From: an uncultured Christensenella sp.
GTDB taxonomy: Bacteria; Bacillota; Clostridia; Christensenellales; Borkfalkiaceae
Assembly: GCA_910586065.1 (NCBI GenBank)
Contig: CAJUGI010000004.1
Coordinates: 124,184 to 188,183 of the forward strand
Reading direction: 5' to 3'
DNA: 64,000 bases
In this document: positions 7,922 to 17,001 of the stretch, piece after piece
Layout: each line of letters begins with the position of its first letter
Position numbering within the stretch: position 1 is the stretch's first letter
Position numbers and translations under genes: made by a program
The notes under the pieces: generated by a model
Database searches by the model: none
What the model was told of the DNA's origin: nothing
What the model saw: the letters and a program-made list of their open reading frames with translations, nothing else

Positions 7922-9751
7922 TTATTTATTGGGAGTTTCGCTTTTTTTGCAGTTGTTTTTAAGTGTTTCAAGGCTCTGCCATAATTCGTTCGGAATTCTG
8001 TCCTTTATGGTGCCGTTGTAGTAACCTTCGAGTTCTTCGGCTTCCTTTGCCCACTTTTCATTGTCGACCGCGAGTATATCTTTAAGCGATTTCAAATCGA
8101 ATTTCTTACCTTTGCAGATTTCGTAATCAAGTTCGGAAATGTCGATATCTTCCGCTTTGGGAACGTAACCGATAGCTGTTTCCTGTGCGTCTACGGTGCC
8201 ATCGCAACGCTTTAAAATCCATTCGAGAACACGCATATTGTCGCCGAAGCCTGGCCACATAAAGTTGCCGTCTTTATCGGTGCGGAACCAGTTTACGTTG
8301 AAAATCTTGGGGGGATTGGCAATCTTTTTGCCCATATTTATCCAGTGTGCGAAGTAATCGCCCATGTGGTAGCCCGTGAAAGGTTTCATTGCCATGGGGT
8401 CGTGGCGCAAAACGCCTACGGCGCCTGCCGCCGCAGCAGTTGTTTCGGACGACATCGCCGAACCTATGAACACTCCGTGGTTCCAGTCTCTTGCCTGATA
8501 TACGAGAGGAGTGGTGCTTGCTCTTCTGCCGCCGAAGATTATAGCGGAAATGGGAACCGCCTCAAGAGAGCCGAATTTTTCGGAAATGCAGGGGCAGTTA
8601 GCCGCGGGAGCCGTGAAACGGCTGTTGGGGTGCGCCGCGCAGGTGGATTTGTCTTTTTTGTCGAACTTTGCGGGATTCCAGGGCTTGCCCGTCCAGTCGA
8701 TGCAGTGTTCGGGAAGTTCCTTGGAAAGTCCTTCCCACCAAACCGTCATATCGTCGGTGTTGAGCGCGACGTTGGTGAAAATCGTACCCTTTTTGGTGGA
8801 TTGAAGAGCGTTGTAGTTGCTGTGTTCGTTAGTGCCGGGAGCAACGCCGAAGAAACCGTTTTCGGGGTTTACAGCCCAAAGTCTGCCGTCTTCGCCAACG
8901 CGGAGCCACGCGATATCATCGCCGACCGTTTCAATCTTATATCCCTTGTCGCGGTAGTGCTTGGGGGGAATGAGCATTGCAAGGTTGGTTTTGCCGCAAG
9001 CGGAGGGGAAAGCCGCCGCAACGTATTTTTTGTCGCCGTCGGGGAAGGTTACGCCTAAAATAAGCATATGTTCCGCGAGCCAGCCTTCGTTTCTGCCGAG
9101 GTATGAAGCTATTCTGAGTGCAAAGCACTTTTTGCCTAAAAGCACGTTGCCGCCGTATGCGGAGTTAACCGAAATAATCGCGTTGTCCTCGGGGAAGTGC
9201 ATAATATATCTCTTTTCCGCGTCTACGTCGCACTTTGCGTGGAAGCCTTTAATAAAATCTCCGTCCTTGCCCAAAGCGTCCAAAACGGTTTTGCCCACGC
9301 GGGTCATTATGTTCATATTGAGAACTACGTAAATCGAGTCGGTTACTTCTATGCCGTATTTTGCAAATTCGCTGCCGACAACGCCCATGGAATAGGGAAT
9401 AACGTACATCGTTCTGCCTTTCATAGAGCCGCGTGCGATTTCTGCGCAAAGCTCGTAAGCCTGCGAGGGCGCCATCCAGTAGTTGATAGGGCCTGCGTCT
9501 TCCTTTTTGGTTGTACAGATAAAGGTTCTGTCCTCAACGCGCGCAACGTCGTTGACCTTGGTGCGGTGCAGGTAGCAGTCGGGAAGAAGGTCTTCGTTGA
9601 GTTTTATAAGTTCGCCGCTTTTAACCGCTTCTTCTTTTAATTTTTTGATTTGCGTTTCGCTGCCGTCAATCCAGACGATTTTATCGGGCTGTGCGAGTTC
9701 CGCGCTATCGTTTACAAAATCAAGAATTTTTTTGTTCTTTGTCAAGGCCAT
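7922..9751 (-). CDS. pckG: Phosphoenolpyruvate carboxykinase (GTP)
   Basis: The enzyme interconverts oxaloacetate plus GTP with phosphoenolpyruvate, GDP and CO2. The 609-residue length matches the GTP-dependent class. Visible motifs are the P-loop AFPSACGKTNLAML (about residues 247-260), GGRRASTTPLVYQ (about 400) and the C-terminal NWFRTDKDGNFMWPGFGDN nucleotide-site region. In anaerobic Firmicutes it may run either way, in gluconeogenesis or in PEP-derived fermentation to C4 acids. It is monocistronic, with its own promoter and terminator. Confidence 0.97.
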   Translation of the reverse strand: MALTKNKKILDFVNDSAELAQPDKIVWIDGSETQIKKLKEEAVKSGELIKLNEDLLPDCYLHRTKVNDVARVEDRTFICTTKKEDAGPINYWMAPSQAYELCAEIARGSMKGRTMYVIPYSMGVVGSEFAKYGIEVTDSIYVVLNMNIMTRVGKTVLDALGKDGDFIKGFHAKCDVDAEKRYIMHFPEDNAIISVNSAYGGNVLLGKKCFALRIASYLGRNEGWLAEHMLILGVTFPDGDKKYVAAAFPSACGKTNLAMLIPPKHYRDKGYKIETVGDDIAWLRVGEDGRLWAVNPENGFFGVAPGTNEHSNYNALQSTKKGTIFTNVALNTDDMTVWWEGLSKELPEHCIDWTGKPWNPAKFDKKDKSTCAAHPNSRFTAPAANCPCISEKFGSLEAVPISAIIFGGRRASTTPLVYQARDWNHGVFIGSAMSSETTAAAAGAVGVLRHDPMAMKPFTGYHMGDYFAHWINMGKKIANPPKIFNVNWFRTDKDGNFMWPGFGDNMRVLEWILKRCDGTVDAQETAIGYVPKAEDIDISELDYEICKGKKFDLKSLKDILAVDNEKWAKEAEELEGYYNGTIKDRIPNELWQSLETLKNNCKKSETPNK

Positions 9752-9793
9752 AGTTTGTTCTCCTTAAAAAAATCAAATTTCTTACAAATATCA

Positions 9794-9822
9794 TTATACA
9801 AAATAAGTAAAAAAAAAGCAAA
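9794..9822 (-). promoter_or_regulatory. Putative pckG promoter
   Basis: On the minus strand TTGCTT (9817-9822) and TATAAT (9794-9799) are 17 bases apart, followed by a short leader with a ribosome site AAGGAG before pckG. Confidence 0.5.
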
Positions 9823-9960
9823 TCAAATTATATATAATTTGGTATGTGCAATTCGTACAATTAAAGTGCGCAAAAAGTTTAAAATTTTACACAATATATC
9901 AATTTTTTCATATTGTATGCGCGTAATATAGATTATAGAATAATTTACGGGAACGGAATT

Positions 9961-10971
9961 ATGGGCGGATTTATAAAAAATATTGCGGTTATAAAAGGGC
10001 TTAAAGACGGATTTTCGGTGGACGGAGGCGCTCTTTCGGGACTTGTTAAATGCGAGCGCTACGGTTCCGCTTTACGGGTAGAGGTAACTTATATTAATTT
10101 TGCGCCTCTTTCCGAGGGGCGGTACGTGACGGCAATATCCGACGGGACTGCTACGTTGATTGTGGAGGACGGATTTTTCGAGGGGAATTCTTCCGTGGAT
10201 ACTTCGCAAGGGTTTGCCGCGCTTGTTTGTTATATAAACGGCAACGTTTCGCCCATAGCTTCGGCCGTGTGCGGGAATTTTCACGGCGAGGCGCTGGGGA
10301 TAAGGGCAGAAGTGGAAAAGGCGGAACGGGTTGCTCCCGAAAAAAAACCGGAACCGAAAAAAAACGAAGAAAAGAAAAACAGTTCGCTTTATGAGGACGA
10401 GGCGATAGCGGAGGTTAATTATTATGAATTCGCACAAACTGATGAAGGCGGTGGGACTTTACGCAAAGATAAAAAGAAAGAAAAAAACGGGATTAAAACT
10501 TATGAAGATGAAGAGAATTCTGGCGCTTTCGAAGAAGAACAGGGCGGCTTAAGTCCGGAGTGTGCCGCGGACGATTTCGGCGGCGGCGGTAAAAAAACGG
10601 CGAAGAACGCAGGCGTGGCGGATTCGCCGCTTGCGCGAGGCGGGTTTTACGACCGCGTAAAAAACGAGGTGGAAGGGCTTTTGAAAGTTTATCCCGCGGA
10701 GGAAGCGCTTGAAAAAACCGTTAAAAATTCAAAGTGGGTGAGGATAACCTACGACGGAGATAAGTTTTACGTTTTCGGCGTAATATACGGGGGGCAAACG
10801 CCGGAATACATATGTTACGGCGTGCCGACAGAGCAGAGTGAAACTCCGCCTGAAAGTATGCGCGGACTGGCTTCGTTTATTCCTGCTTCACCCAACGAAA
10901 GGCGCCGGGGATATTTTATAATGTATCAGGACGCGGCAACCGGCGCGAGTTTAAAAATAGATATGGAGTAA
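9961..10971 (+). CDS. Hypothetical protein with charged low-complexity middle
   Basis: No family is recognised. ATG 9961 is preferred to an upstream in-frame start at 9913 because it gives a compact N-terminus (MGGFIKNIAVIKGLKDG) with a GGGAACGGA ribosome-like site. The protein has about 336 residues: a beta-rich N-terminal domain (1-110), a Lys/Glu-rich linker (about 118-225) and a C-terminal globular domain (about 235-336) with EVEGLLKVYPAEEALEKTV and WVRITYDGDKFYVFGVIYGG. There are no membrane segments, so it is probably cytosolic. It ends at a strong terminator. Confidence 0.6.
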   Translation: MGGFIKNIAVIKGLKDGFSVDGGALSGLVKCERYGSALRVEVTYINFAPLSEGRYVTAISDGTATLIVEDGFFEGNSSVDTSQGFAALVCYINGNVSPIASAVCGNFHGEALGIRAEVEKAERVAPEKKPEPKKNEEKKNSSLYEDEAIAEVNYYEFAQTDEGGGTLRKDKKKEKNGIKTYEDEENSGAFEEEQGGLSPECAADDFGGGGKKTAKNAGVADSPLARGGFYDRVKNEVEGLLKVYPAEEALEKTVKNSKWVRITYDGDKFYVFGVIYGGQTPEYICYGVPTEQSETPPESMRGLASFIPASPNERRRGYFIMYQDAATGASLKIDME

Positions 10972-10976
10972 AAAAT

Positions 10977-11012
10977 AAAGCGCAGGAGCATAAAATGCTC
11001 CTGCGCTTTTTA
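10977..11012. terminator. Bidirectional intrinsic terminator
   Basis: AAAGCGCAGGAGCAT (10977-10991) and ATGCTCCTGCGCTTT (10995-11009) form a 15-bp stem with T/A tracts. It lies between convergent genes. Confidence 0.9.
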
Positions 11013-11021
11013 AGCGGCGGG

Positions 11022-11237
11022 TTATTTCAGCCCTTTAAAGGGCTTGAACGCTATCAGCGAATATATGCAAAAGAGGGCGGAAACGCCGCATATTGCAAGG
11101 TAAACGCGCGGCAAAACGGTTATTCCAAAGCTTAAAATCTGCAAGAGGTTTACGCCGGAAAGAGCATATATACCCCCCAATATACCTAAAACAACAAGGT
11201 TTGCAACGCATAAATAGCATGTCAGTTTCATAACCAT
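11022..11237 (-). CDS. Small DUF378-like membrane protein
   Basis: This 71-residue protein has two hydrophobic segments (about residues 5-28 and 38-62), with the GGIYALSGVNLLQIL and VYLAICGVSALFCIYSL pattern of DUF378/YuzA-like small membrane proteins. An internal Met at the third codon is an alternative start. Function is unknown. It starts 9 bases after the upstream small gene on the same strand. Confidence 0.6.
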   Translation of the reverse strand: MVMKLTCYLCVANLVVLGILGGIYALSGVNLLQILSFGITVLPRVYLAICGVSALFCIYSLIAFKPFKGLK

Positions 11238-11246
11238 AGTATGAAA

Positions 11247-11507
11247 CTAAATTGTAATATTATCCAGAACGAGTTTATCAAATTCGGGCTTTTCGGCAAA
11301 ATCGCGCGGTAAAAAACGCACGGTACGGAATTTTGCGAAATTGATTATGTGCGTTTTCATAAGGATGGGCGTGGGGATATCAAGTTCTTCGCACACGTCC
11401 GCGAGGTAGTTGAAAAAATGCGAGTGTACGTATTTTTCGTCGTTTTCGTAAACCACTTGTTTTATTATTTTTTCTCCGACAATTATCTTGCCCCAAATTC
11501 TGAACAT
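11247..11507 (-). CDS. Conserved hypothetical protein
   Basis: The 86-residue soluble protein begins MFRIWGKIIVGEKIIKQ and contains DVCEELDIPTPILMKTHIINF and FRTVRFLPRDF. I recognise the pattern from hypothetical proteins of Clostridia, but no function is assigned. It has no membrane segments or Cys motifs. It is upstream of the DUF378-like gene, probably in one transcript. Confidence 0.6.
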   Translation of the reverse strand: MFRIWGKIIVGEKIIKQVVYENDEKYVHSHFFNYLADVCEELDIPTPILMKTHIINFAKFRTVRFLPRDFAEKPEFDKLVLDNITI

Positions 11508-11547
11508 ACTGAAATTATATTAAATTTCCTGCCGGTTGGCAAACGAT

Positions 11548-11576
11548 TTGACACTTACTTAAAAAAAGTTTAAAAT
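11548..11576 (+). promoter_or_regulatory. Promoter of Lrp/AsnC gene
   Basis: TTGACA (11548-11553) and TAAAAT (11571-11576) with a 17-base spacer, about 23 bases before the ATG at 11600. Confidence 0.7.
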
Positions 11577-11599
11577 ACTCAAAAACACGGAGGGAAATA

Positions 11600-12091
11600 A
11601 TGGAAAAATTGAAAAAAGAAATTCTTGCCGTGCTAGCCGAAGATTCCCGTCTGAGCTACACGCAGATTGCCTGTTCGCTGCAGGCTGACGAAGCTGCGGT
11701 TAAAAAGTGCATACGCGAGATGGAAGCCGTAGGAATTTTAGTTAAATATACCGCAATTATAAACGCCGATTATCTTGACGACGACGCGGTTGAAGCGCTT
11801 ATCGAAGTGAAAGTAACTCCCCAGCGGGGACACGGGTTCGATATGATTGCCGAAGAGGTCGCCGCGCATTCCGAAGTTCAGAACCTGTACCTTATGAGCG
11901 GGGCTTACGATTTGGCGGTAATTGTGCGCGGTAAGTCACTGCGTGAAGTTTCACGGTTTGTATCGGAAAAAATTTCAACTTACGACAGCGTAATTTCTAC
12001 GGCTACTCATTTTATTCTGAAAAAATACAAGGTGGAGGGCGCGGTTATGCAAAAGCCTTCCGGTGGCGACAGGTTGAGCGTGCATGCTTAA
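11600..12091 (+). CDS. Lrp/AsnC-family transcriptional regulator
   Basis: Residues 1-50 form the AsnC-type winged HTH (KKEILAVLAEDSRLSYTQIACSL) and residues 60-145 the RAM ligand-binding domain (EVQNLYLMSGAYDLAVIVRG). Lrp-type proteins bind amino acids and control amino-acid metabolism genes. The next gene is an aminotransferase on the same strand, a common pairing, so local control of that gene is likely. The ribosome site GGAGGG is strong. Effector unknown. Confidence 0.88.
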   Translation: MEKLKKEILAVLAEDSRLSYTQIACSLQADEAAVKKCIREMEAVGILVKYTAIINADYLDDDAVEALIEVKVTPQRGHGFDMIAEEVAAHSEVQNLYLMSGAYDLAVIVRGKSLREVSRFVSEKISTYDSVISTATHFILKKYKVEGAVMQKPSGGDRLSVHA

Positions 12092-12145
12092 AGCGGTGCA
12101 TTTTTGTGGATTGGGCGGCACATATGCCGCAGTTTTAAACGTTTT

Positions 12146-13321
12146 ATGCGAAATTTCGTAAACAGACGCGCCGCGTCGCTTGAGCCGAGCGGCATAAGAA
12201 AATTTTTTGATATAGTGCAGAAGATGGAGGACGCGATTTCACTGGGCGTGGGCGAGCCGGATTTTGTTACGTCGTGGAACGTACGCGACGCGGCTATTCG
12301 TTCTTTGAGGCGCGGCTACACGCAGTATACGGGCAACCGCGGACTTTCGGAACTGAGGGAGCTTATTTCGCGCTATTTGAAGGAGCGGTTTTCGGTTGAG
12401 TACCCCGCCGAACGTACAATAGTTACGGTGGGGGCGAGCGAGGCGATTGATTTGGCGCTTCGCGCAACCTGTGAAGAAGGCGACGAGGTTTTGGTTCCCG
12501 ACCCTTCCTACGTTTCGTACTCGCCGACGGTGGTTTTGGCGGGCGGAACGCCAGTTGCCGTTAAGTGCGTTGCCGAAAACGACTTTATTTTGACGCCCGA
12601 GGCGTTGGAAAAGGTTATTACGAAAAAGACCAAAATTTTGATTTTGCCGTACCCGAACAACCCGACGGGCGCAATTATGACAAAGGAGCAGTTGCAAGAT
12701 ATAGCTCCCGTTATTTTAAAGCACGATTTGCTTGTGATAAGCGACGAAATTTATGCCGAGCTGACTTACGGAAATAAACATTTTTCGATAGCGGCGTTGC
12801 CGCAAATGAGCGAAAGGACGGTATATATAGGGGGGTTTTCGAAGGCTTTTGCTATGACGGGCTGGCGCGTGGGGTTTGTTTGCGCGCCGAAAGACGTGGA
12901 CGAGGCGATGTTCAAAATCCACCAATACACTATTTTGTGTGCCCCGCAGACGAGCCAACGTGCAGCAATTTGCGCGTTGGACGAGGGTTTTGCCGACAAT
13001 TTTTCAACCGTTGCTGAAATGCGCGGGGAGTATTCCCGCCGCGGCAGGTTTTTGGCGGGTTCCTTAAATAATTTGGGGCTTAATTGTTTTTTGCCGAAAG
13101 GTGCGTTTTACGTGTTTGCTTCGGTTGAAAAGACGGGACTGGACGGCGGGGAATTTGCGAACAGGTTATTAATGGAGCAAAAGGTTGCCGTGGTTCCGGG
13201 GAGCGCATTTGGTTCGGCGGGCAAAAATTTTGTGCGGTGCTCCTATGCATCGTCTATGAAACAGCTTGCGGAGGCGGTTGAAAGAATAGGCGAATTCGTG
13301 GCGGCGCACGCCGATAAATAA
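12146..13321 (+). CDS. PLP-dependent class I/II aminotransferase
   Basis: About 391 residues with the fold-type I pattern: SLGVGEPDF near residue 31, PYPNNPTGA near 174, SDEIYAELTYG near 202, and the PLP-binding Lys in GGFSKAFAMTGWR near 237. The substrate is probably an amino acid such as Ala or Asp with 2-oxoglutarate, but specificity cannot be read. The frame is open upstream to TTG 12104. ATG 12146 is chosen because MRNFVNRRAASLEPSGIRKF matches the usual N-terminus, though no clear ribosome site is present. It pairs with the preceding Lrp-type gene. Confidence 0.85.
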   Translation: MRNFVNRRAASLEPSGIRKFFDIVQKMEDAISLGVGEPDFVTSWNVRDAAIRSLRRGYTQYTGNRGLSELRELISRYLKERFSVEYPAERTIVTVGASEAIDLALRATCEEGDEVLVPDPSYVSYSPTVVLAGGTPVAVKCVAENDFILTPEALEKVITKKTKILILPYPNNPTGAIMTKEQLQDIAPVILKHDLLVISDEIYAELTYGNKHFSIAALPQMSERTVYIGGFSKAFAMTGWRVGFVCAPKDVDEAMFKIHQYTILCAPQTSQRAAICALDEGFADNFSTVAEMRGEYSRRGRFLAGSLNNLGLNCFLPKGAFYVFASVEKTGLDGGEFANRLLMEQKVAVVPGSAFGSAGKNFVRCSYASSMKQLAEAVERIGEFVAAHADK

Positions 13322-13350
13322 TTGACAAATTCGGCGCGGGATTATATAAT
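13322..13350 (+). promoter_or_regulatory. greA promoter
   Basis: Perfect TTGACA (13322-13327) and TATAAT (13345-13350) with a 17-base spacer. It drives greA and probably lysS. Confidence 0.85.
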
Positions 13351-13365
13351 AGAAAAAGCGAGTTG

Positions 13366-13393
13366 GTGATTTTGCGGACGCAAAATCACTTTT
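13366..13393 (+). terminator. Leader hairpin/attenuator upstream of greA
   Basis: GTGATTTTGC (13366-13375) pairs with GCAAAATCAC (13380-13389), followed by TTTTACTT. It lies in the greA 5' leader, so part of the transcripts may stop here. Confidence 0.6.
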
Positions 13394-13448
13394 ACTTATA
13401 TTTTTAAGAATTTTATTTGCCGAAGGGCAATATTTTAGGAGATTTTTT

Positions 13449-13919
13449 ATGGCAGAACAACGTATTGTTATGACGGAAAAAAATTACGAAAAGCTGAAGC
13501 AGGAGCTGGAAACGCTTATTAAAGTAAAGCGTCCTGAAATTATCGAAAGGATTAAGGAAGCGCGCAGTCACGGCGACCTTTCGGAAAACGCCGAATACGA
13601 CGCGGCGCGCGAGGAACAGCGTTCGAACGAAGGCAAAATTGCGGAGCTGGAATATAAAATTAAATACGCGGATATCCGCGAAGAGGTTTCTGATACGAGT
13701 TACGTACATTTGAACAGCGTTGTAACCGTTTACGACGACGATATGGACGAGGAAGTTACTTATACGATAACCTCGGTAACCGAAGCGGACGCAATGAACG
13801 ATAAAATTTCGGTTGAATCGCCCGTAGGCGCGGCTCTTCTCAGAAAAAAAGTCGGGGATACGGTTAAAATAGACTGCCCCGACGGTGCATATTCGCTTAA
13901 AATAATTGCAATAAAATAA
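13449..13919 (+). CDS. greA: Transcription elongation factor GreA
   Basis: GreA rescues backtracked RNA polymerase by stimulating transcript cleavage. The 156-residue protein has the N-terminal coiled coil with the acidic tip motif (EARSHGDLSENAEYDAAREEQ, about residues 37-57) and the C-terminal FKBP-like domain ending in ISVESPVGAALLRKKVGDTV. The ribosome site is AGGAG. It is followed 9 bases later by lysS, a greA-lysS pair common in Firmicutes. Confidence 0.96.
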   Translation: MAEQRIVMTEKNYEKLKQELETLIKVKRPEIIERIKEARSHGDLSENAEYDAAREEQRSNEGKIAELEYKIKYADIREEVSDTSYVHLNSVVTVYDDDMDEEVTYTITSVTEADAMNDKISVESPVGAALLRKKVGDTVKIDCPDGAYSLKIIAIK

Positions 13920-13928
13920 AGGGGAGCT

Positions 13929-15440
13929 ATGGAAGAGAATAAGGTTCTTACGGCGGAAGAGGAAGAAAGAGAGCTTGCCGAGCAGGCGCGAATCCGCCGC
14001 GAAAAATTGCAGAAACTGACCGGAGAGGGGAACAGCCCTTTTGTTAAGGTAAAGTATAAAGTAACCGCGGCTTCGGAAAAAATAAAGGCTAACTTTGAAA
14101 AGTTTGAAGGAAAAAAAGTTTGCCTTGCGGGGAGACTTATGTCCCGCCGTATTATGGGTAAGGCGTCGTTTTGCCATATTCAGGACGGTTGTGGGCTGAT
14201 TCAGCTTTACGTAAAGCGCGACGACGTGGGCGAGGAGGATTACGCTTCCTTTAAAAAGGACTATGATTTAGGCGATATCGTAGGCGTAAAAGGTTACGTC
14301 TTTAAAACACAGACGGGCGAAATTTCTATACATTGTTCGCACGTGGAAATGCTGACGAAGTGTCTTTTGCCGCTGCCCGAAAAACAGCATGGGTTAAAGG
14401 ACACTGATATCCGCTACCGCAGAAGGGAGCTCGATTTAATCGTAAATCCCGAAGTTAAAAATACGTTTAAAAAGCGTTCGCAGATAATTTCGGCGGTAAG
14501 GGAATATTTGGACGGCGCAGGATTTTTGGAAGTGGATACTCCCGTTCTGAACACTATTGAAATAGGCGCGTCCGCTCGCCCCTTTAAAACCAGACACAAC
14601 GCGCTGGATATCGATATGTATTTGCGCATTGAAACCGAGCTTTACTTAAAAAGGCTTATCGTGGGCGGGTTCGACCGCGTTTATGAGGTCGGGCGCATTT
14701 TCAGAAACGAGGGAATGGATGCTTTCCACAACCCCGAATTCACCACGGTAGAGTGCTATGCTTCTTATCTCGATTATTTCGATATGATGAATCTGGTCGA
14801 GAAAATGTATGCAAAGGTTGCAAAAAAAGTTTGCGGGACAACCGACGTAACCTATCAGGGTACTGAAATTCATCTCGGCGGAAAGTGGGAAAGGCTGACG
14901 ATGAAAGACGCGGTTAAAAAGTACAGCGGCGCGGATTACGCCGACTGGGCTACAGACGAGGACGCGCGTGAATGCGCGGCGAAGTTGGGCGTTGAGGTCG
15001 AAGAGGGCGAGAGGGCTACTAAAGGACACGTTCTCATTGCGCTGTTCGACGCGTTTGTCGAGGACAAACTTGTTCAGCCCACGTTTATTTACGATTATCC
15101 TGTGGAAAATTCTCCGCTTGCAAAACGCAAGGAGGACGAACCGCTGTTTACTCAGAGGTTTGAATATTTTATTTGCGGACACGAGTTCGGCAACGCGTTT
15201 TCGGAGTTGAACGACCCCATAGACCAAAGACAGCGATTTGTTAAGCAGGTTGATGAAAAGCGCCGTCAGGAGCCGAAGTGCAACGCGCAGGTCGACGAGG
15301 ATTTTGTAACCGCTTTGGAATACGGTTTGCCCCCTACGGGCGGACTGGGTTTCGGCATAGACAGGCTTGTAATGCTTTTGACCGACAGCGCGACGATTAG
15401 AGATGTGCTCTTATTCCCTACGATGAAACCCAAGAAATAA
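13929..15440 (+). CDS. lysS: Lysyl-tRNA synthetase, class II
   Basis: The 503-residue protein has an N-terminal OB-fold anticodon-binding domain (about 65-165) and class II motifs: GFLEVDTPVLN (motif 1, near 197), GRIFRNEGMDAFHNPEF (motif 2, near 257) and GLGFGIDRLVMLLTDS (motif 3, near 473). It charges tRNA-Lys in the cytosol. The ribosome site is GGGGAG. Confidence 0.97.
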   Translation: MEENKVLTAEEEERELAEQARIRREKLQKLTGEGNSPFVKVKYKVTAASEKIKANFEKFEGKKVCLAGRLMSRRIMGKASFCHIQDGCGLIQLYVKRDDVGEEDYASFKKDYDLGDIVGVKGYVFKTQTGEISIHCSHVEMLTKCLLPLPEKQHGLKDTDIRYRRRELDLIVNPEVKNTFKKRSQIISAVREYLDGAGFLEVDTPVLNTIEIGASARPFKTRHNALDIDMYLRIETELYLKRLIVGGFDRVYEVGRIFRNEGMDAFHNPEFTTVECYASYLDYFDMMNLVEKMYAKVAKKVCGTTDVTYQGTEIHLGGKWERLTMKDAVKKYSGADYADWATDEDARECAAKLGVEVEEGERATKGHVLIALFDAFVEDKLVQPTFIYDYPVENSPLAKRKEDEPLFTQRFEYFICGHEFGNAFSELNDPIDQRQRFVKQVDEKRRQEPKCNAQVDEDFVTALEYGLPPTGGLGFGIDRLVMLLTDSATIRDVLLFPTMKPKK

Positions 15441-15451
15441 GGGCGCGTTTT

Positions 15452-15562
15452 ATAAACTTCGCATAACGTTGTTGCGCTGTGCGCCGCCTCGGTTACATAC
15501 TTCCGTGTATGCGCCCTCGGTGGTGCTCGTGCGCCTCGTCTTGCTTGTTTCTCTGCGTTTTA
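15452..15562. repeat. Dispersed intergenic repeat, copy A
   Basis: The sequence starts ATAAACTTCGCATAACGTTG, has a GC-rich middle and ends GCGCCTCGTC...CTTGTTTCTCTGCG. It shares both ends and layout with a stretch at 22656-22770 and, more weakly, 20098-20215. A second partial of the 3' end (TTGCTTGTATCTCTGAGGTT) follows at 15601. Confidence 0.45.
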
Positions 15563-15657
15563 GATGAACTGTACCCGCGGGAAACATCGGCTCCCGCAAA
15601 TTGCTTGTATCTCTGAGGTTTGCGGTTGCGGGCGACGTTTACGCAATTAAATTAAAA

Positions 15658-17001
15658 ATGTACGAATATTTTATTTACGAACAACTTAAAAAGTACGAGA
15701 GAGTAAACAAGAGCTTTCACGTGCCCGGGCATAAGGCGAGGGGGGATTTTAAATTGAAGTTTCCCGTTGCCGGAATTGACGCGACCGAACTTTCGTATTC
15801 CGATAATTTGTTTTGCCCTGCCGGAGTAATTGCGAATGCGCAACGCGACATCGCGCAGATTCTCGGCGCCAGAAAAAGTTATATAGTAACCGGAGGTTCG
15901 TCTTCGGGGGTGCTTACTATGCTTTACGTTGCCTCGAAACGGTGGAACAAGCTGATTGTGCCGCGAAACTCCCATCAGAGCGTGTGGAATGCTTGTAAGC
16001 TGTTCGGCGTAGAGCCGGTGATTGTGCAAGGAGAAGAAAAAGACGGGATAATACTTCCGCCGTCGCCCGAGCATATTGAAGGGCTTGTTGAAAACGACGT
16101 AAATATTGCGGGGATGATTGTCGCCCAGCCGGATTATTATGGAAACGAGGCTCCTTTGAGCGCCTATTATTCGATATTGCATTCTTATAACAGGTTGCTT
16201 ATCGTCGACGGCGCGCACGGTTCGCACCTTGCCTTCGAACCGGAAAGAAAGGGATATGCCGGGGTGTACGCCGACATGTGGGTGGACGGAGTGCATAAAT
16301 CGCTCCCCGTTTTAACTCAAGGCGCGGTGGTATCCGTTAACAACCAAAATCTTGTTCCCGAAGTGGAAGAGGCGCTTTGCTGTTTCAGAACTACTTCTCC
16401 GAGTTATCCCGTAATGGCTTCGGCGGAGTACGGAATTAAATATATTGCAAACAATCCAAGGCTTGTTACGGAAGCGAAAGCGGCCGTAAAGACGTTTAAA
16501 GAAAAAGCGCACGGCTTTACTTTTTATCCGTCGGACGACTGGACGAAACTTATAATCGATTTTAAACCGCTTGGAATATCTTCGGACGCGGCGGCGGAAT
16601 TTTTGGAAAAGAGGGGCGTATATGCCGAGCTTTCGGATGGAAGGTATCTTTTGTTTTATCTTTCTCCTATGACAAAACCGCGGGATTTAAGCGCCTTGAA
16701 TCTTGCGCTGAACAGGTTGCGCGAAAATAAGAAGCTTGCGGGGTCGTATAAAGAAAGTTTGCCTTTCCCTAAAAATGAAAGGACTTACAGTTTTCAGTTT
16801 GCGCTAAAACACAAAAGAGAATATGTGCCGCTTAAAGACTCCGAGGGGAGAATGTGTGCGGTGAACGTTGGAATAACTCCGCCGTGCATACCCGTTGTTG
16901 CGGCGGGTGAAATAGTTTCTAAAGAGGCGGTTGCCGTGCTTTCAGGAGGCAAGAGTACTTTCGGAATTGTCGGCGGAAAGATACCGGTGGTAAAAAAATG
17001 A
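15658..17001 (+). CDS. Orn/Lys/Arg decarboxylase-family PLP enzyme (YaaO-like)
   Basis: About 447 residues. The family pattern includes KSFHVPGHKARGDF near residue 20, DATELSYSDNLF near 41 and the PLP-lysine segment DMWVDGVHKSLPVLTQGA near 210. Homologues beside tmk (B. subtilis YaaO) are annotated as lysine or arginine decarboxylases, but the substrate cannot be assigned here. The frame extends upstream through repeat-like sequence, so ATG 15658 is chosen to match the family N-terminus. It overlaps tmk by 4 bases. Confidence 0.85.
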   Translation: MYEYFIYEQLKKYERVNKSFHVPGHKARGDFKLKFPVAGIDATELSYSDNLFCPAGVIANAQRDIAQILGARKSYIVTGGSSSGVLTMLYVASKRWNKLIVPRNSHQSVWNACKLFGVEPVIVQGEEKDGIILPPSPEHIEGLVENDVNIAGMIVAQPDYYGNEAPLSAYYSILHSYNRLLIVDGAHGSHLAFEPERKGYAGVYADMWVDGVHKSLPVLTQGAVVSVNNQNLVPEVEEALCCFRTTSPSYPVMASAEYGIKYIANNPRLVTEAKAAVKTFKEKAHGFTFYPSDDWTKLIIDFKPLGISSDAAAEFLEKRGVYAELSDGRYLLFYLSPMTKPRDLSALNLALNRLRENKKLAGSYKESLPFPKNERTYSFQFALKHKREYVPLKDSEGRMCAVNVGITPPCIPVVAAGEIVSKEAVAVLSGGKSTFGIVGGKIPVVKK

